Below are positions 35,889 through 45,714 of a DNA stretch of 64,000 bases, piece by piece; position 1 is the first letter of the stretch, and every line of letters starts with the position of its first letter. The notes under the pieces are model-generated. The model saw only the letters and a list, made by a program, of their open reading frames with translations. It was not told the origin of the DNA and did not search any database. The position numbers were made by a program, and so were the translations under genes. Source of the DNA: an uncultured Alistipes sp. (lineage in GTDB: Bacteria; Bacteroidota; Bacteroidia; Bacteroidales; Rikenellaceae); the NCBI GenBank assembly GCA_958449275.1, contig CAUDHE010000001.1, forward strand, positions 11,313-75,312, given 5' to 3'.

Positions 35889-37439
35889 TTGTTTCAATGC
35901 ATCGATCCTATTAATAGAGAATCTGAATTATTTGCTCGGTTTATTCGGAACAACATAGAGATAAAAAACCAATTATATACAAACGAAAAGGAATTAGAGC
36001 AATTTGTTAATATCGACAAATTGATTCGAGAGTACAATGCTAAATTGTATTTTCCAAAGCATGCTTCTCGCCAGCTCCTAAGTTTTCATGATCATATTTA
36101 CATACAAGATTATGAAAACGATACGATTGAAATCATCCGACAAATTCAGGCACGTTCCGCAGAAAGTGTCAATAATTATACAAACTCGGTAGACGTTTGG
36201 CTACAAACGTCTACATACGATATTGATTGTAAAGAAAAAAAGGAATCATTAAGATATTTGTTCGCTAAATCCAGAGTTGCTTTGATATACGGCTCCGCCG
36301 GAACCGGGAAATCTACGATGATTAACCATATTTCAAATTTTTTGAATGATAAAAAGAAAATATATTTGGCTAATACAAATCCTGCGGTAGATAATCTAAA
36401 AAGAAAAGTTAATGCAGCGAATTGTTGCTTTATGACCATCACTAAATTCATTTCATCGGGGAATAAGGATAAAGTATGTGATGTCCTATTTATTGATGAA
36501 TGCAGTACGGTCAGCAACAAAGATATGCTCAAGGTCTTAAATGATGCAGAATTCAGATTGTTGGTTCTTGTCGGAGATATATTTCAAATAGAATCCATTA
36601 CTTTCGGGAACTGGTTCGGTGCTGCTAAAGCTTTCGTTCCTCAATCAGCGGTTTTCGAATTAGAGCAGCCTTATAGAAGTAAAAATAAAAATTTATTGAC
36701 ATTATGGCAAAAAGTGAGGAACATCGATAACGACATATTGGAACATATCACACGGAATAATTATTCCGCTACTCTGAACGAATCAATATTCGAAAAAACC
36801 GAAAAAGATGAAATCATATTGTGCCTGAACTACGATGGGTTATACGGAATAAACAATATCAATCGTTTCCTGCAAAGTTGCAATCCTCACGAACCTATTC
36901 AATGGGGCATACAGACATATAAGGTAGGTGATCCCGTTCTTTTCAATGAAAGTAATCGATTCGCCCCAATAATCTACAACAATATGAAAGGGCAAATCAT
37001 AGCTATCGACAAAACAGAAGACGTAATACGGTTCGACATTGAAGTGATGGATGCTATTATAAATGAGTTGGATGTAGAAGAATATGATTTCGATTTAGTC
37101 GAAGTCAGCTCCAACGGGTATCCCATCATACGTTTTACAGTGAATAGACTGAAAAGTACCGATGACGATAACGACTCTTCGGATACAATCGTCCCATTTC
37201 AGATTGCTTATGCTGTTTCCATACATAAGGCGCAAGGGTTAGAGTATGATTCGGTCAAAATAATTATCACTAATGAAATTGAAGAATTGATAACCCATAA
37301 CATTTTTTATACGGCTATAACTAGAGCCAAAGAGCGACTAAAAATATATTGGACACCAGAAACTGAACATAAAATTCTGACGGGACTGATTCGCAAGTTT
37401 AATAATAAGGATATAGCTTTATTGAAGGCAAAACTGTAA
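35889..37439 (+). CDS. Superfamily 1 helicase, AT-rich and probably N-terminally incomplete
   Basis: The 516-residue protein has Walker A YGSAGTGKST, DVLFIDECS, and a C-terminal UvrD/RecD-type domain (IAYAVSIHKAQGLEYDSV, then FYTAITRAKERL). The given start is TTG at 35889; the open frame and protein-like sequence (CIPFDQIPYNTSLVNHNPRL) extend upstream to a TGA at 35721 with no ATG. Base composition is far more AT-rich than its neighbours. It may be a truncated foreign defence or repair gene. Confidence 0.7.
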   Translation: MFQCIDPINRESELFARFIRNNIEIKNQLYTNEKELEQFVNIDKLIREYNAKLYFPKHASRQLLSFHDHIYIQDYENDTIEIIRQIQARSAESVNNYTNSVDVWLQTSTYDIDCKEKKESLRYLFAKSRVALIYGSAGTGKSTMINHISNFLNDKKKIYLANTNPAVDNLKRKVNAANCCFMTITKFISSGNKDKVCDVLFIDECSTVSNKDMLKVLNDAEFRLLVLVGDIFQIESITFGNWFGAAKAFVPQSAVFELEQPYRSKNKNLLTLWQKVRNIDNDILEHITRNNYSATLNESIFEKTEKDEIILCLNYDGLYGINNINRFLQSCNPHEPIQWGIQTYKVGDPVLFNESNRFAPIIYNNMKGQIIAIDKTEDVIRFDIEVMDAIINELDVEEYDFDLVEVSSNGYPIIRFTVNRLKSTDDDNDSSDTIVPFQIAYAVSIHKAQGLEYDSVKIIITNEIEELITHNIFYTAITRAKERLKIYWTPETEHKILTGLIRKFNNKDIALLKAKL

Positions 37440-37645
37440 TATTTTATAAACATAACATCCGACACAACACGATAGAGTTGCATAACCACCTTGTGACCTA
37501 CGTTAGAAACAAACAGTAAGTTGAAAACAAATCAAAAGATTGAAAATACAAATTACAGTACCATACAAACGGTATTTTCAGAAACCCCCAGACGGCTCAC
37601 AGGGTGATTTCAGTTGGAGCACTTGAAATCCCTGCGAGAGCACGG

Positions 37646-37683
37646 AAAGGCAGCTGATAATCGATCGATTATCAGCTGCCTTT
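37646..37683. terminator. Perfect 38-bp palindrome
   Basis: AAAGGCAGCTGATAATCGA is directly followed by its complement, ending in TTT. It lies between the convergent helicase and the gene at 37748 and can terminate from both sides. The rest of 37440-37747 holds no gene that I can see. Confidence 0.8.
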
Positions 37684-37747
37684 GTCTTTACCCTATCCTA
37701 TCGGGATCTGTAGTTGAAGAAAATCAGGCATTTTTCTTTTTCCAACT

Positions 37748-38494
37748 TTAATTCATGTTTACAAAGTCTGCATTTTTTTGAAAAATATTTGCATCCATTG
37801 TTTCGGAGAGTTTTTCGTACAGGGCTTCGACCACAGCGAAGCATCCGTCGAGTTTCGGATTGGCTTTGCCTTTCGTGCGCCTGTGACGGATACTGTTTCG
37901 GGAGAGTTCGGTTACGCTTCGGCACAGGGTCCCATGTGTGCGAAGCGGTATGGGAATCCGCTTGAATTTGCACAGCCCGATAAAATTCTCGCTGGAGATG
38001 TATTCCCCAGCGAGGAACCTGGTCCCTGCCAACCGTAACTGTTCGCGCTGCTGCTCTTCGACTTGTCGTCGCTGCTCCTCTTTCCGGCGTTTCCGCTCCT
38101 CGTCCTCTCGCTGCAAGCGTAGCCGACGTTCTTCCCGGTAACGGATCAAAGGTGCCGCATCGAGGCCCAGTTCTTCATAAATCCGCACGAGGAGGAGTTG
38201 CAGATGTCGTCCTTCCTGCATGGTCTGCTCAATGGTCCGGTGGAAGTTTTTCAGGACTTCGGCTCCGGTAGCGACTACATCCTTATCAGCGAGAAATCGA
38301 CGATTGTAAGTACCGTATTCGAAAAAGACGTCTTCCAGTTGCAGGACGATGGCAATCATATCGTCCTCTTCACGATATTGATCCTTCTGTTGAAGGTAGG
38401 TGTACACGCCCTCGCCGACTTTTTCCAGTTCAGCATAATGCCAGACGACCTGATTGGGATTCGAGCGGCTGTAACACAAAAATTTCGTTTTCAT
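37748..38494 (-). CDS. Hypothetical protein with a charged coiled coil
   Basis: The 248-residue protein has a long Arg/Glu/Gln helix (about residues 118-155, EERRLRLQREDEERKRRKEE). The C-terminal third is basic. It is the last gene of the minus-strand run that begins left of hairpin D. No family recognised. Confidence 0.6.
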   Translation of the reverse strand: MKTKFLCYSRSNPNQVVWHYAELEKVGEGVYTYLQQKDQYREEDDMIAIVLQLEDVFFEYGTYNRRFLADKDVVATGAEVLKNFHRTIEQTMQEGRHLQLLLVRIYEELGLDAAPLIRYREERRLRLQREDEERKRRKEEQRRQVEEQQREQLRLAGTRFLAGEYISSENFIGLCKFKRIPIPLRTHGTLCRSVTELSRNSIRHRRTKGKANPKLDGCFAVVEALYEKLSETMDANIFQKNADFVNMN

Positions 38495-38544
38495 AGAATC
38501 GATTATATAATCTTGTTATGATCGTATTTTGCCGTTTCTTGGAT

Positions 38545-39048
38545 TTAAGCGTTTCGGACCAACAGCCAAAAAGCGTCGAACAGTTCCACGACGCATAGGT
38601 CAGAAACCGGTACCATCCACAGTCTGCCGTCGTCGTAATCCAACAGAGCATAGAGTACATCTTCGTTCACTCGGAATCCGTACACGCAGCAGGCGTCGTG
38701 GTCTTCGTCGCTGATGCGGACGGAGTATCCTTCGGTTTCGAAATTTTGGTCTTCGAACTGAACGACGAGACTCTGCATCTGCTCCACCAGCTCTTTGTCG
38801 CGTATGCGGTTACGATGTTCCTGCATGGCAAGGTGCTCCCTGTCCTCATCGGAAATCGGGCATACGATTGTCAAGTAGTGGGCGGAGACATCCCGCGTGT
38901 TCTCTCCATCCCCGATACGGATGATACGCTCGCTTTCCGATTTGTCCGCATTGATTTTGTCTTGTGAATCCAGCACCTCATACTCGCCGGACTCCTCGCA
39001 GATCGGGTCGTTCCACCAGACCCGCTGTCCTTTCTTGAATGTTGTCAT
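38545..39048 (-). CDS. Hypothetical acidic protein
   Basis: A 167-residue protein (MTTFKKGQRVWWNDPICEES) rich in Asp and Glu. The N-terminus resembles a small SH3-like WW/W-N-D segment. It follows the next upstream gene by 8 nt. Function is unknown. Confidence 0.6.
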   Translation of the reverse strand: MTTFKKGQRVWWNDPICEESGEYEVLDSQDKINADKSESERIIRIGDGENTRDVSAHYLTIVCPISDEDREHLAMQEHRNRIRDKELVEQMQSLVVQFEDQNFETEGYSVRISDEDHDACCVYGFRVNEDVLYALLDYDDGRLWMVPVSDLCVVELFDAFWLLVRNA

Positions 39049-39056
39049 GATTTCGT

Positions 39057-39413
39057 TTATTTTGTTTCGTCGGGAATTTCCTTTCCCGAATAAGGGTTAT
39101 AGAGCGGCGTATTGCCCACCGCTTCAGCGTCGATAGCGAAAGCTCCGAGATTCACGTCATAGAAAAGCTCCAATTTCTGCGGTGTCGAAGCCACGTATTT
39201 TTCAGCCTCTTCCCGCGATAATCCCGAAAGCATCAGACTCCGGACGCGACGACGGAACATCCCGGGGTTGACCCTCGGGGTCGTGACGACCTCGATCACT
39301 TCGCCTGCATCGTCCGTGATGGCTATGCAGTCGTTTTGAGAGCTATTCTGCCAGATATTGCGACACAATGCCACCTCCTGTTTTTCGATTGATAATGTTT
39401 TCTGTTTACTCAT
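39057..39413 (-). CDS. Hypothetical protein
   Basis: A 118-residue protein (MSKQKTLSIEKQEVALCRNI). The start at 39413 is chosen over 39443 because the extra residues are low-complexity and AT-coded. It is not recognised. Bases 39414-39605 upstream hold nothing I can support. Confidence 0.6.
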   Translation of the reverse strand: MSKQKTLSIEKQEVALCRNIWQNSSQNDCIAITDDAGEVIEVVTTPRVNPGMFRRRVRSLMLSGLSREEAEKYVASTPQKLELFYDVNLGAFAIDAEAVGNTPLYNPYSGKEIPDETK

Positions 39414-39605
39414 GTATTGTAATCTTTTGTATTTCATTAACATACAATAGAATAGAATGTAGAAATTAATTTCTGTGCTCTCCGATCATTTTGAATATGG
39501 ATGACTATGATTCTGTCTGTCGGGCTTTGCGAATGACGGCGTGCATTCGGTGCGGCTTTCTTCCCGCCGTTCCAGCTTTTTTCGAGCGTAGTTCTTGGCA
39601 TATTA

Positions 39606-40394
39606 TCAGCTTTCGATGTTGCAGAGTGGAACCCATACGGCCTGATAGCCGAAGTCCATGATACCTTTCTTGTCGTTGATAGGTTCGTTCAGCGTATCGG
39701 TCGATTCATCAGAAAAGAGATACGGCTGCGACTCGGGCCAACGAAGCGGCTTATAACAGACGTTTGCGGCTGGACCTTTTTGAAAATATCGGATATAGTC
39801 GTATTCCGGTACATAGCGGGCACCGTTATCCTTGCTCTGGAAACTGGGATATCCGATGTCGTTTTCCTCAAAATACGCAGTGTCGTCCGGGAACTCCACC
39901 AATACGTATGGACTATCGTGCCTTGTTCGTGCTGTCCGCAGCTTCTCTTCCGTGAAGTTGTCTATCTCGTCAAGGTATTCTATGGTGCTCCAGTCCGTAT
40001 TCTCGTGTCGGCGGGAGAACTCGTCGGCCCAGCCGATAATTGTGCGGACCGTTTCGCGGGAGTTGGATGACAGCCGATATTGTCGTCGGCCGACTTCATA
40101 AGCGATATCGACCAGTGTTTCGGAGTAATCACGCAAGGAGACATTGCCCGGAAATTCTACGGGGTGCCTGGCTGTAAAAGTTGCGATAGCTTCGGCAAAA
40201 AGGCCGTACAGGATTTTGTCACGCAGCAGAAAGGCTTCTTCGCGTGTGATACCCTGTACGGTAGACTCGTGGCCGTCGATGAACAGTTGGAGTTCGCCCT
40301 GATGCAGCACGTCCTCGCGCTCGTGGTAGTTCGGAACATTCGCCTCGATGAAATTCCAGAATGAATCTGTGATAGATAAGTCGCTATTTTTCAT
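39606..40394 (-). CDS. Hypothetical protein
   Basis: A 262-residue acidic protein (MKNSDLSITDSFWNFIEANV). The start at 40394 is 8 nt beyond the upstream gene's stop, which suggests an operon. It is not recognised; it belongs to the small accessory genes typical of Bacteroidales conjugative elements. Confidence 0.6.
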   Translation of the reverse strand: MKNSDLSITDSFWNFIEANVPNYHEREDVLHQGELQLFIDGHESTVQGITREEAFLLRDKILYGLFAEAIATFTARHPVEFPGNVSLRDYSETLVDIAYEVGRRQYRLSSNSRETVRTIIGWADEFSRRHENTDWSTIEYLDEIDNFTEEKLRTARTRHDSPYVLVEFPDDTAYFEENDIGYPSFQSKDNGARYVPEYDYIRYFQKGPAANVCYKPLRWPESQPYLFSDESTDTLNEPINDKKGIMDFGYQAVWVPLCNIES

Positions 40395-40401
40395 TTGTTT
40401 A

Positions 40402-41157
40402 TTATTTTTGAGACCATAACAGTGTCTTTTCCTCGATTGACAAACTTTCCCACCAGTTGTCACAAACATCTACGAAATCTTGATAACCATCTTCAGGGTC
40501 AAAGTCGTCCTGACGGTAGCCGGTAATGCGCTCCATCTGCCGGAAGTCCAGACCGTGCCACCACTCGTCGAGGTTTTGCAGTAATTCGCTTTCTCGGATT
40601 GGGTAGGTATTTTCGTTGCAGTTGCAACAGTAATTTTCATCGCGGTTATATGCCTGCGAATACGCCTCACAGGTGTTGGTATCGACCCAAATTTGTTCCT
40701 GCACGGCGAGCGAGCCGCACACCTCGCAGCGCCACGGGTTGTCGATGACAAGGCCGTGCTTCATGAGCCAACGGACGATGCACAGTAACCCTTCTATCTG
40801 GATATGTTCGAGAGGTTCGTTGAAATCTTCGCCCGCTTCGCCGTTCAGAGTACAGAGCAGGCGGCCCTTCTCGTCGATAAAAAGTTCGTATACCGTGGCG
40901 GCTGCATAACCGCCGTATGTACCGAACGAGTCGTTGTGGGTAATTACGATGGGTGCAGTATCGTACTGTTCGAGCGTCTGGTCATGGGCATAATGTTTAC
41001 CCAGGTTTTGATAGAATGTACCTAAGATTCGATGTTTGGCCACGGCATTCTGAATGAGGCTGAAGGCTTCGTTCCGAATTGCGGTCAGACGGCGGGTAAG
41101 GCTCGTAATGAGGACAGGTTCTGTTTTCATGTCGTTCATAGTTTTGTCGGATATCAT
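40402..41157 (-). CDS. Hypothetical protein with paired Cys motifs
   Basis: The 251-residue protein contains CEVCGS and YCCNCNEN, a likely zinc-binding site in its second half. Starts at 41139 or 41130 are also possible. No family recognised. Confidence 0.6.
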   Translation of the reverse strand: MISDKTMNDMKTEPVLITSLTRRLTAIRNEAFSLIQNAVAKHRILGTFYQNLGKHYAHDQTLEQYDTAPIVITHNDSFGTYGGYAAATVYELFIDEKGRLLCTLNGEAGEDFNEPLEHIQIEGLLCIVRWLMKHGLVIDNPWRCEVCGSLAVQEQIWVDTNTCEAYSQAYNRDENYCCNCNENTYPIRESELLQNLDEWWHGLDFRQMERITGYRQDDFDPEDGYQDFVDVCDNWWESLSIEEKTLLWSQK

Positions 41158-41232
41158 TTAATCTATACAGTTGGTAATGGCAATGCACCTGTATTGAGAA
41201 TCGTCCAGTATTGGATATAGATATTTCGGTTG

Positions 41233-41835
41233 TCAGTAGCTATACCCGAGAAACATGGAAAATGCTTCCTGCGGTTGCTCTTGTGCAATACCAACATAAT
41301 ATTCCTGCCATTGCGCCGTACATTCGGTATGCCTGACCGTAAATCGCAGGATGGCGTGCTGTTCGCCCAGATAATCGAATGTGGAAAGGACCTCGCGTTG
41401 TATCGTTTCCCTCTGGCAATCCCGCCAATTCATGTAATCCGCACCCGATAGAGGTCTGTCAGCGAAGCCTGAAATCCACTTTCCGAATCCATCTTTGGAA
41501 ACTTCAGGATATTGTTCCCGGACAGCCGCCCAAGCGTCGGCGCTTGCTTCTTCCAGAGTCGGATAAGGAGTCGGAAATTCCGTGCGGTCGTTGCCGTCGC
41601 GGGCTACGGGATTCCATTCCGCATCGCAAAGTATGAAGACGACGCCCGGCACGATTCGGCCGCTGCGTTCGCAGTATCCATACGGAGCGTCGCAAAGCGT
41701 CCACCACGTATGTTCGTCGAAAGTATCGCGGCCGACATACTGTCTGCCCCCGTTGATATGTTTCACTTCCCAAACTTCCTTGCAGTCTCCCGCATCGATA
41801 TACAGGAGTCGGGCTTTGTATTCTTTATCACTCAT
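41233..41835 (-). CDS. Hypothetical protein
   Basis: A 200-residue protein (MSDKEYKARLLYIDAGDCKE). It lies between the DUF2958 gene and the zinc-site protein on the same strand. It has no signal peptide or membrane segment. Not recognised. Confidence 0.6.
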   Translation of the reverse strand: MSDKEYKARLLYIDAGDCKEVWEVKHINGGRQYVGRDTFDEHTWWTLCDAPYGYCERSGRIVPGVVFILCDAEWNPVARDGNDRTEFPTPYPTLEEASADAWAAVREQYPEVSKDGFGKWISGFADRPLSGADYMNWRDCQRETIQREVLSTFDYLGEQHAILRFTVRHTECTAQWQEYYVGIAQEQPQEAFSMFLGYSY

Positions 41836-41862
41836 AATAACTGAAAATTAAATCTATAAAGC

Positions 41863-41893
41863 AGCCTGTGCCGCAGAATCTGCGACGCAGGCT
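41863..41893 (-). terminator. Hairpin between DUF2958 and the next gene
   Basis: AGCCTGTGCCGCAGA and TCTGCGACGCAGGCT pair with few mismatches. It lies after the DUF2958 stop (minus strand), followed by TTATAGATTT. Confidence 0.5.
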
Positions 41894-41915
41894 TTGGTAT
41901 TTTGAACACTCTCTG

Positions 41916-42233
41916 TCAGTAAGCCAGTTCTGCCACCATTGCGTTGTTACCGATGTAAAGGTCTCGTTCGGTGGTCAATCCGAACGGTCCTCGTAATGCT
42001 TGCAATTCGGAAAGCATAAGAGTTCCCCATTCCCACTCGTAGCCGAGGGTACAGTAGCCATACAACATCCAGTCACCGTCCGGTTGCTGCTCGGCTTCAG
42101 TCACGAGCCATGTCGCCGCACCCCACGGAGTGAAATATTTGACCAGCACCGTAGCGTCGATTCCTTTTTTGTCCTGTGAACGGAAAGGATGCTTTTGGAA
42201 TTTCTTTTCGATTTCTTTGGTTATCAATCTCAT
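41916..42233 (-). CDS. DUF2958 protein
   Basis: A 105-residue protein with the DUF2958 pattern: MRLITKEIEKKF at the start, VKYFTPWGAATWLVTE in the middle, and LSELQALRGPFGLTTERDLY. DUF2958 genes are frequent in plasmid and conjugative-element accessory regions; the role is unknown. It is the first gene left of hairpin D. Confidence 0.75.
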   Translation of the reverse strand: MRLITKEIEKKFQKHPFRSQDKKGIDATVLVKYFTPWGAATWLVTEAEQQPDGDWMLYGYCTLGYEWEWGTLMLSELQALRGPFGLTTERDLYIGNNAMVAELAY

Positions 42234-42265
42234 GATTAAATGCTTGAAAAAAATTAATACTATAT

Positions 42266-42472
42266 CCCGATTCAGCCGTCCGGCTGTTTTCGGTTTTCGG
42301 CACGAATGGTAACGGACGGGGCCAGAGGCGATCCGGCAAGGCTTTCGGCAATAAAAAACAGCACATCTTTGGGTGCTGTTTTTTTGCCGAAACTCGTCTT
42401 GGCCTTGTCCGGTCGCCGCCCGTCCGGTACTTTTGTCGCCGAAACCGAATGGCAGCCGGACGCAAAGACGGG
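42266..42472. promoter_or_regulatory. Long hairpin D with embedded promoter and nested terminator
   Basis: About 200 nt fold into one imperfect hairpin. The outer arms share GTCCGGCTG and CGGTTT(T)CGGC, the middle arms GGACGGG, and the tip is a terminator-like stem AAAAAACAGCAC (42353)/GTGCTGTTTTTTT (42373). The right arm holds TTG (42405-42407), 20 nt, TACTTTTG (42428-42435), with the latter mismatched against the left arm. Folded plus-strand DNA would transcribe left into DUF2958; duplex DNA would read right, antisense to the helicase gene. Confidence 0.65.
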
Positions 42473-42558
42473 TATTCCTCACGTCTATCCATGCTGCTTC
42501 GGAACATCGACTGATTTGCCGCGACCGAGTATGTCAATATCGAAATGGAGTTATCGAC

Positions 42559-45500
42559 TTATGCCGCAACGATACGCTGGTTGCCCCACGATACGTACAA
42601 CTTGCCGTCGTCGTCCCGTTGGCGTGTCAGCAGTTTTTCGATAAGGGAGGGCGTTAGGTCGAACTCCTCGAATATTTCGGACTCCTCTCTTATCTCTCCG
42701 AGTTTAATGAACTCGTTCAGCCGCTCTTTGGTCGTTACGAGTGCCAACAGGTTTTGTTCGATGGATTCGTCGTAGGTTACGAAATGTACCCGTTTTTTCT
42801 GCTCGGAATCCAAGCGTATGAAGCGAAAATAGAACTGCTCCATGCGGGGAATGTTCCACTGGAGGGATTCGAGGATTATGTCGTCGCAGGAAGGGATATT
42901 GACCGAACTTTTGAGTGCTTGTTGTGTGCAGACCAATATCCCGTCCGTCGTCCGGTCGAATCGGTCGATAATTCTTCTCCGTTTTTTGAATGATTGCCGG
43001 CCATGAACCAAAAATAGAGGCCTGTTCGGAATTATCGCCGAGACATAATCCTCATACATCTCCAACGCATCAAGTGTAGTACATCCTATAGCTACTTTTT
43101 GCGGTATATTCCGGACCATTGCAGCTATATGTCTTACTTTCTCCGGGAACGGCTCTCCCGTATATCCGGGCATGGTATTGGCAATCGAGCATGCTTTTAT
43201 CATCAGAATGATCTGTCGTACGATTTTCATTGCGGCGTCTTTGCGAGTGTCGCCCGTACTATTGAAAAAGAGGTTGCATATCTGACAAAATTCTGTGAGA
43301 ATCTTTTCATAAACGGCTTTTTCTCCTGCACAGGGAAGAACTACATGATTCTTGATTTCGTATTTTTCACCGGCAAATTCCCGGAACTTACGTGTCAGCA
43401 CCGTTTTGGCATTAAGCTCCCACAGAACTTCTTTATTGTATATATCCTGATTGTGCTTTTCGATGCCGAAGACGGTTACTTTACCGGGGCAAAAACAGGA
43501 TTTGAACAGCGAGGCTCCGCCATATGCGGGGAACGGCTCGCCGTAAAATTCGTTGGGTGCGTCTGCTATTTCGTGTGTTTCCCGATCTTCGTAATAGACT
43601 TTGGGACACCAGCACATCATATTCACCGAATTGTTATAGAGCAACGATAGCTGGCTGTACTGTTCGGCTACGTTGTTGCGTGTGGTTGTACCCGTTGCCA
43701 GTATTTTGTACGAGCAACGACGAAACAGATTGAGCGTATTGCGTGTACGTTGCGAGGTGTCGTTGGTCAGTTCATCCGATTCGTCGAAGATTAAACATAG
43801 TTTGTTGGAGTGGCTCTTTACGAATCGTTTGAGCCAATATTTCAGTTTCCCGAGCATGGAAACCGAAACGACGATAAACTCTCCCGGTCGGATATTTTCC
43901 AGATGCCGGGGCTGCGTAATGCGGGTATATCGTTTTTTCTGCCGAGTCAGAAACGGCTCCCAGGTCATTTCGATCGCCAGCGCCGGAGCTACGACGATGG
44001 TGTTGTGTACACGCTTGAGGGACCGGATGTATTTGGCGAAGTGGTATGCTACGGCTGTCTTGCCCGACCCCTGCTGCCAGTTGAGCAGGTTGAAGCGTTT
44101 CTGGAAAAGCCAGTTCATATCGTGCCGTTGCAGGTCGGTAAACCGGCACCGCTTGCCGTCCTTGTTTACGAACGACAAGCCGTCGATATATTCAGCCAGG
44201 CGACTATCCTGCGGCATCTGAAAGTAAGGAATGCTTTGTCGCAGATACTCCCGGTGTTTTCGCCCGATCACTCGCCGCGCCGCGCGATACTGCTTTTCGA
44301 TGTCGGGTGTTAGCCACGCTCCGGCATCGGGCAGTCCGCCGTTATCAATCGTGAGTTTATAAATGGGCACTTCCCGGACAGCGATGTCGTCGAGAAGGTG
44401 CGGGGCGTATGCTTTCAGTTTGTAGGAGTAATTGTTTTTCACAAGAGCGACTTTTCGCTGCGGCACGAAGTATTGTTCCCGGACGTATCGTCGCAATATG
44501 GCCAGCACTTTCGCATAGGTGAGCTTCGAGCGCTGGTACTCTTCATATTGCGTTTTCGACGCATTCTCGGGCGGGGTCTGGCTGCGGAATTTCGATACGA
44601 GTGCTATGGCCTGTTCGTATTTCGGCCGCAGGTGCGGATGGGTCTTGATTTCATACAGATACTTCGTCATCGTGTATTCGAATGCTTGCTCTTCTTCGAG
44701 TTCTATGCGGTTTGTTTCCTGTCGTAATTTCAGTTTCAGGGAACATTTGATTTCCCGGAAGCGTGCGATCCGCTCGCGGAGCTGTTCCTGCGTAATAAAT
44801 TCGTCCTCCCGATACGGGCGGCTTTCGATATGTGCGGATTCCCGGGAGAATACCACCAGCTTGGTCGCAAACTCCGCGACGCCGAGATCTTCGAAAGTAT
44901 CCTGCGGCAGCTTCGTCTGTCCGAGAAATGAAAAACAGTTGTCGATGTAGCGTATCTGGGATTTGTCCCAAAATTCGTTTTGCAGGAAGGAATACGGCAC
45001 GATGCACAGGAGCAGACCTGCGGGTTTCAATACGCTATATGCTTTCCGGAAATAGTAGAACTGCGAAGAATCGTTGCCGAATTTCAGATTGAAAGGCGGA
45101 TTTCCGAGCAGCAGATCGAACAGCATGGCTGGCTCGTACTGTTGCATGTCCTGCACGGCAATATGCGCTTCTGGATATAGATAACCTGCAACTTTTACTG
45201 CACGAGGGTCTATGTCGAAGCCGTAAGCGTTGTGTAGGTTAGGCAGGAAATTGAAGAAGTTGCCCATTCCGCAGCCCATATCGAGAACGGTTTCCGTCGG
45301 GTCCGAAGCCGCAAGCGATACGATCTGGCGGCAAAGGGCGTGGGGCGTGAAAAACTGTCCCTGCTCGAACTCCCGTTTGGCGCAGGCATATTCGTGGTAA
45401 TTGGCAAACTGGTCGGGATTGAGGTCGTGCAACCCGCCCACACCCGTGTAACAGTTGTAAATGGTTTGCCGGGGAATTCTGTTTTCGCCGGATTCGATGT

Positions 45501-45570
45501 CGGCGAGGATTTTTTCGTTGATTTCCGCACGCCTGGCCTGCGGAATCGGTTGTGGAATTATTTCATACAT
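42559..45570 (-). CDS. N6-adenine methylase fused to a SNF2/DEAD-type helicase
   Basis: The roughly 1000-residue protein begins with an adenine methyltransferase domain (VLDMGCGMGNFFNFL and catalytic LGNPPFNLKF) and continues with a helicase (QQGSGKTAVAYHF, then CLIFDESDELTN). Bacteroidales elements often carry such fusions; they may protect incoming DNA from restriction or act as type I/IIG-like enzymes. No nuclease motif was seen. The start MYEIIPQPIP at 45570 is preferred to 45597. Confidence 0.8.
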   Translation of the reverse strand: MYEIIPQPIPQARRAEINEKILADIESGENRIPRQTIYNCYTGVGGLHDLNPDQFANYHEYACAKREFEQGQFFTPHALCRQIVSLAASDPTETVLDMGCGMGNFFNFLPNLHNAYGFDIDPRAVKVAGYLYPEAHIAVQDMQQYEPAMLFDLLLGNPPFNLKFGNDSSQFYYFRKAYSVLKPAGLLLCIVPYSFLQNEFWDKSQIRYIDNCFSFLGQTKLPQDTFEDLGVAEFATKLVVFSRESAHIESRPYREDEFITQEQLRERIARFREIKCSLKLKLRQETNRIELEEEQAFEYTMTKYLYEIKTHPHLRPKYEQAIALVSKFRSQTPPENASKTQYEEYQRSKLTYAKVLAILRRYVREQYFVPQRKVALVKNNYSYKLKAYAPHLLDDIAVREVPIYKLTIDNGGLPDAGAWLTPDIEKQYRAARRVIGRKHREYLRQSIPYFQMPQDSRLAEYIDGLSFVNKDGKRCRFTDLQRHDMNWLFQKRFNLLNWQQGSGKTAVAYHFAKYIRSLKRVHNTIVVAPALAIEMTWEPFLTRQKKRYTRITQPRHLENIRPGEFIVVSVSMLGKLKYWLKRFVKSHSNKLCLIFDESDELTNDTSQRTRNTLNLFRRCSYKILATGTTTRNNVAEQYSQLSLLYNNSVNMMCWCPKVYYEDRETHEIADAPNEFYGEPFPAYGGASLFKSCFCPGKVTVFGIEKHNQDIYNKEVLWELNAKTVLTRKFREFAGEKYEIKNHVVLPCAGEKAVYEKILTEFCQICNLFFNSTGDTRKDAAMKIVRQIILMIKACSIANTMPGYTGEPFPEKVRHIAAMVRNIPQKVAIGCTTLDALEMYEDYVSAIIPNRPLFLVHGRQSFKKRRRIIDRFDRTTDGILVCTQQALKSSVNIPSCDDIILESLQWNIPRMEQFYFRFIRLDSEQKKRVHFVTYDESIEQNLLALVTTKERLNEFIKLGEIREESEIFEEFDLTPSLIEKLLTRQRDDDGKLYVSWGNQRIVAA

Positions 45571-45588
45571 GGTCAATAAAACAAAAAG

Positions 45589-45613
45589 GCCATACACGAC
45601 TTGGGTGTATGGC
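45589..45613. promoter_or_regulatory. Hairpin upstream of the methylase-helicase gene
   Basis: GCCATACAC (45589-45597) and GTGTATGGC (45605-45613) pair around a 7-nt loop, 18 nt before the gene's start. It could be a regulatory leader hairpin or the terminator of the upstream pair. Confidence 0.4.
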
Positions 45614-45690
45614 TCGAAAATTTATGATAATGAAATTATGGCAGTTCGATGATGAACTCCGCAAGAGTATGGACTTGACAGTAAAAACAG

Positions 45691-45714
45691 GAAGAGCAGC
45701 TAAGGCTGCTCTTC
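45691..45714 (-). terminator. Terminator of the MNT/HEPN-like pair
   Basis: GAAGAGCAGC, loop TAAG, GCTGCTCTTC: a perfect 10-bp stem overlapping the stop codon of the gene at 45700, followed on the minus strand by TGTTTTTAC. Confidence 0.7.
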
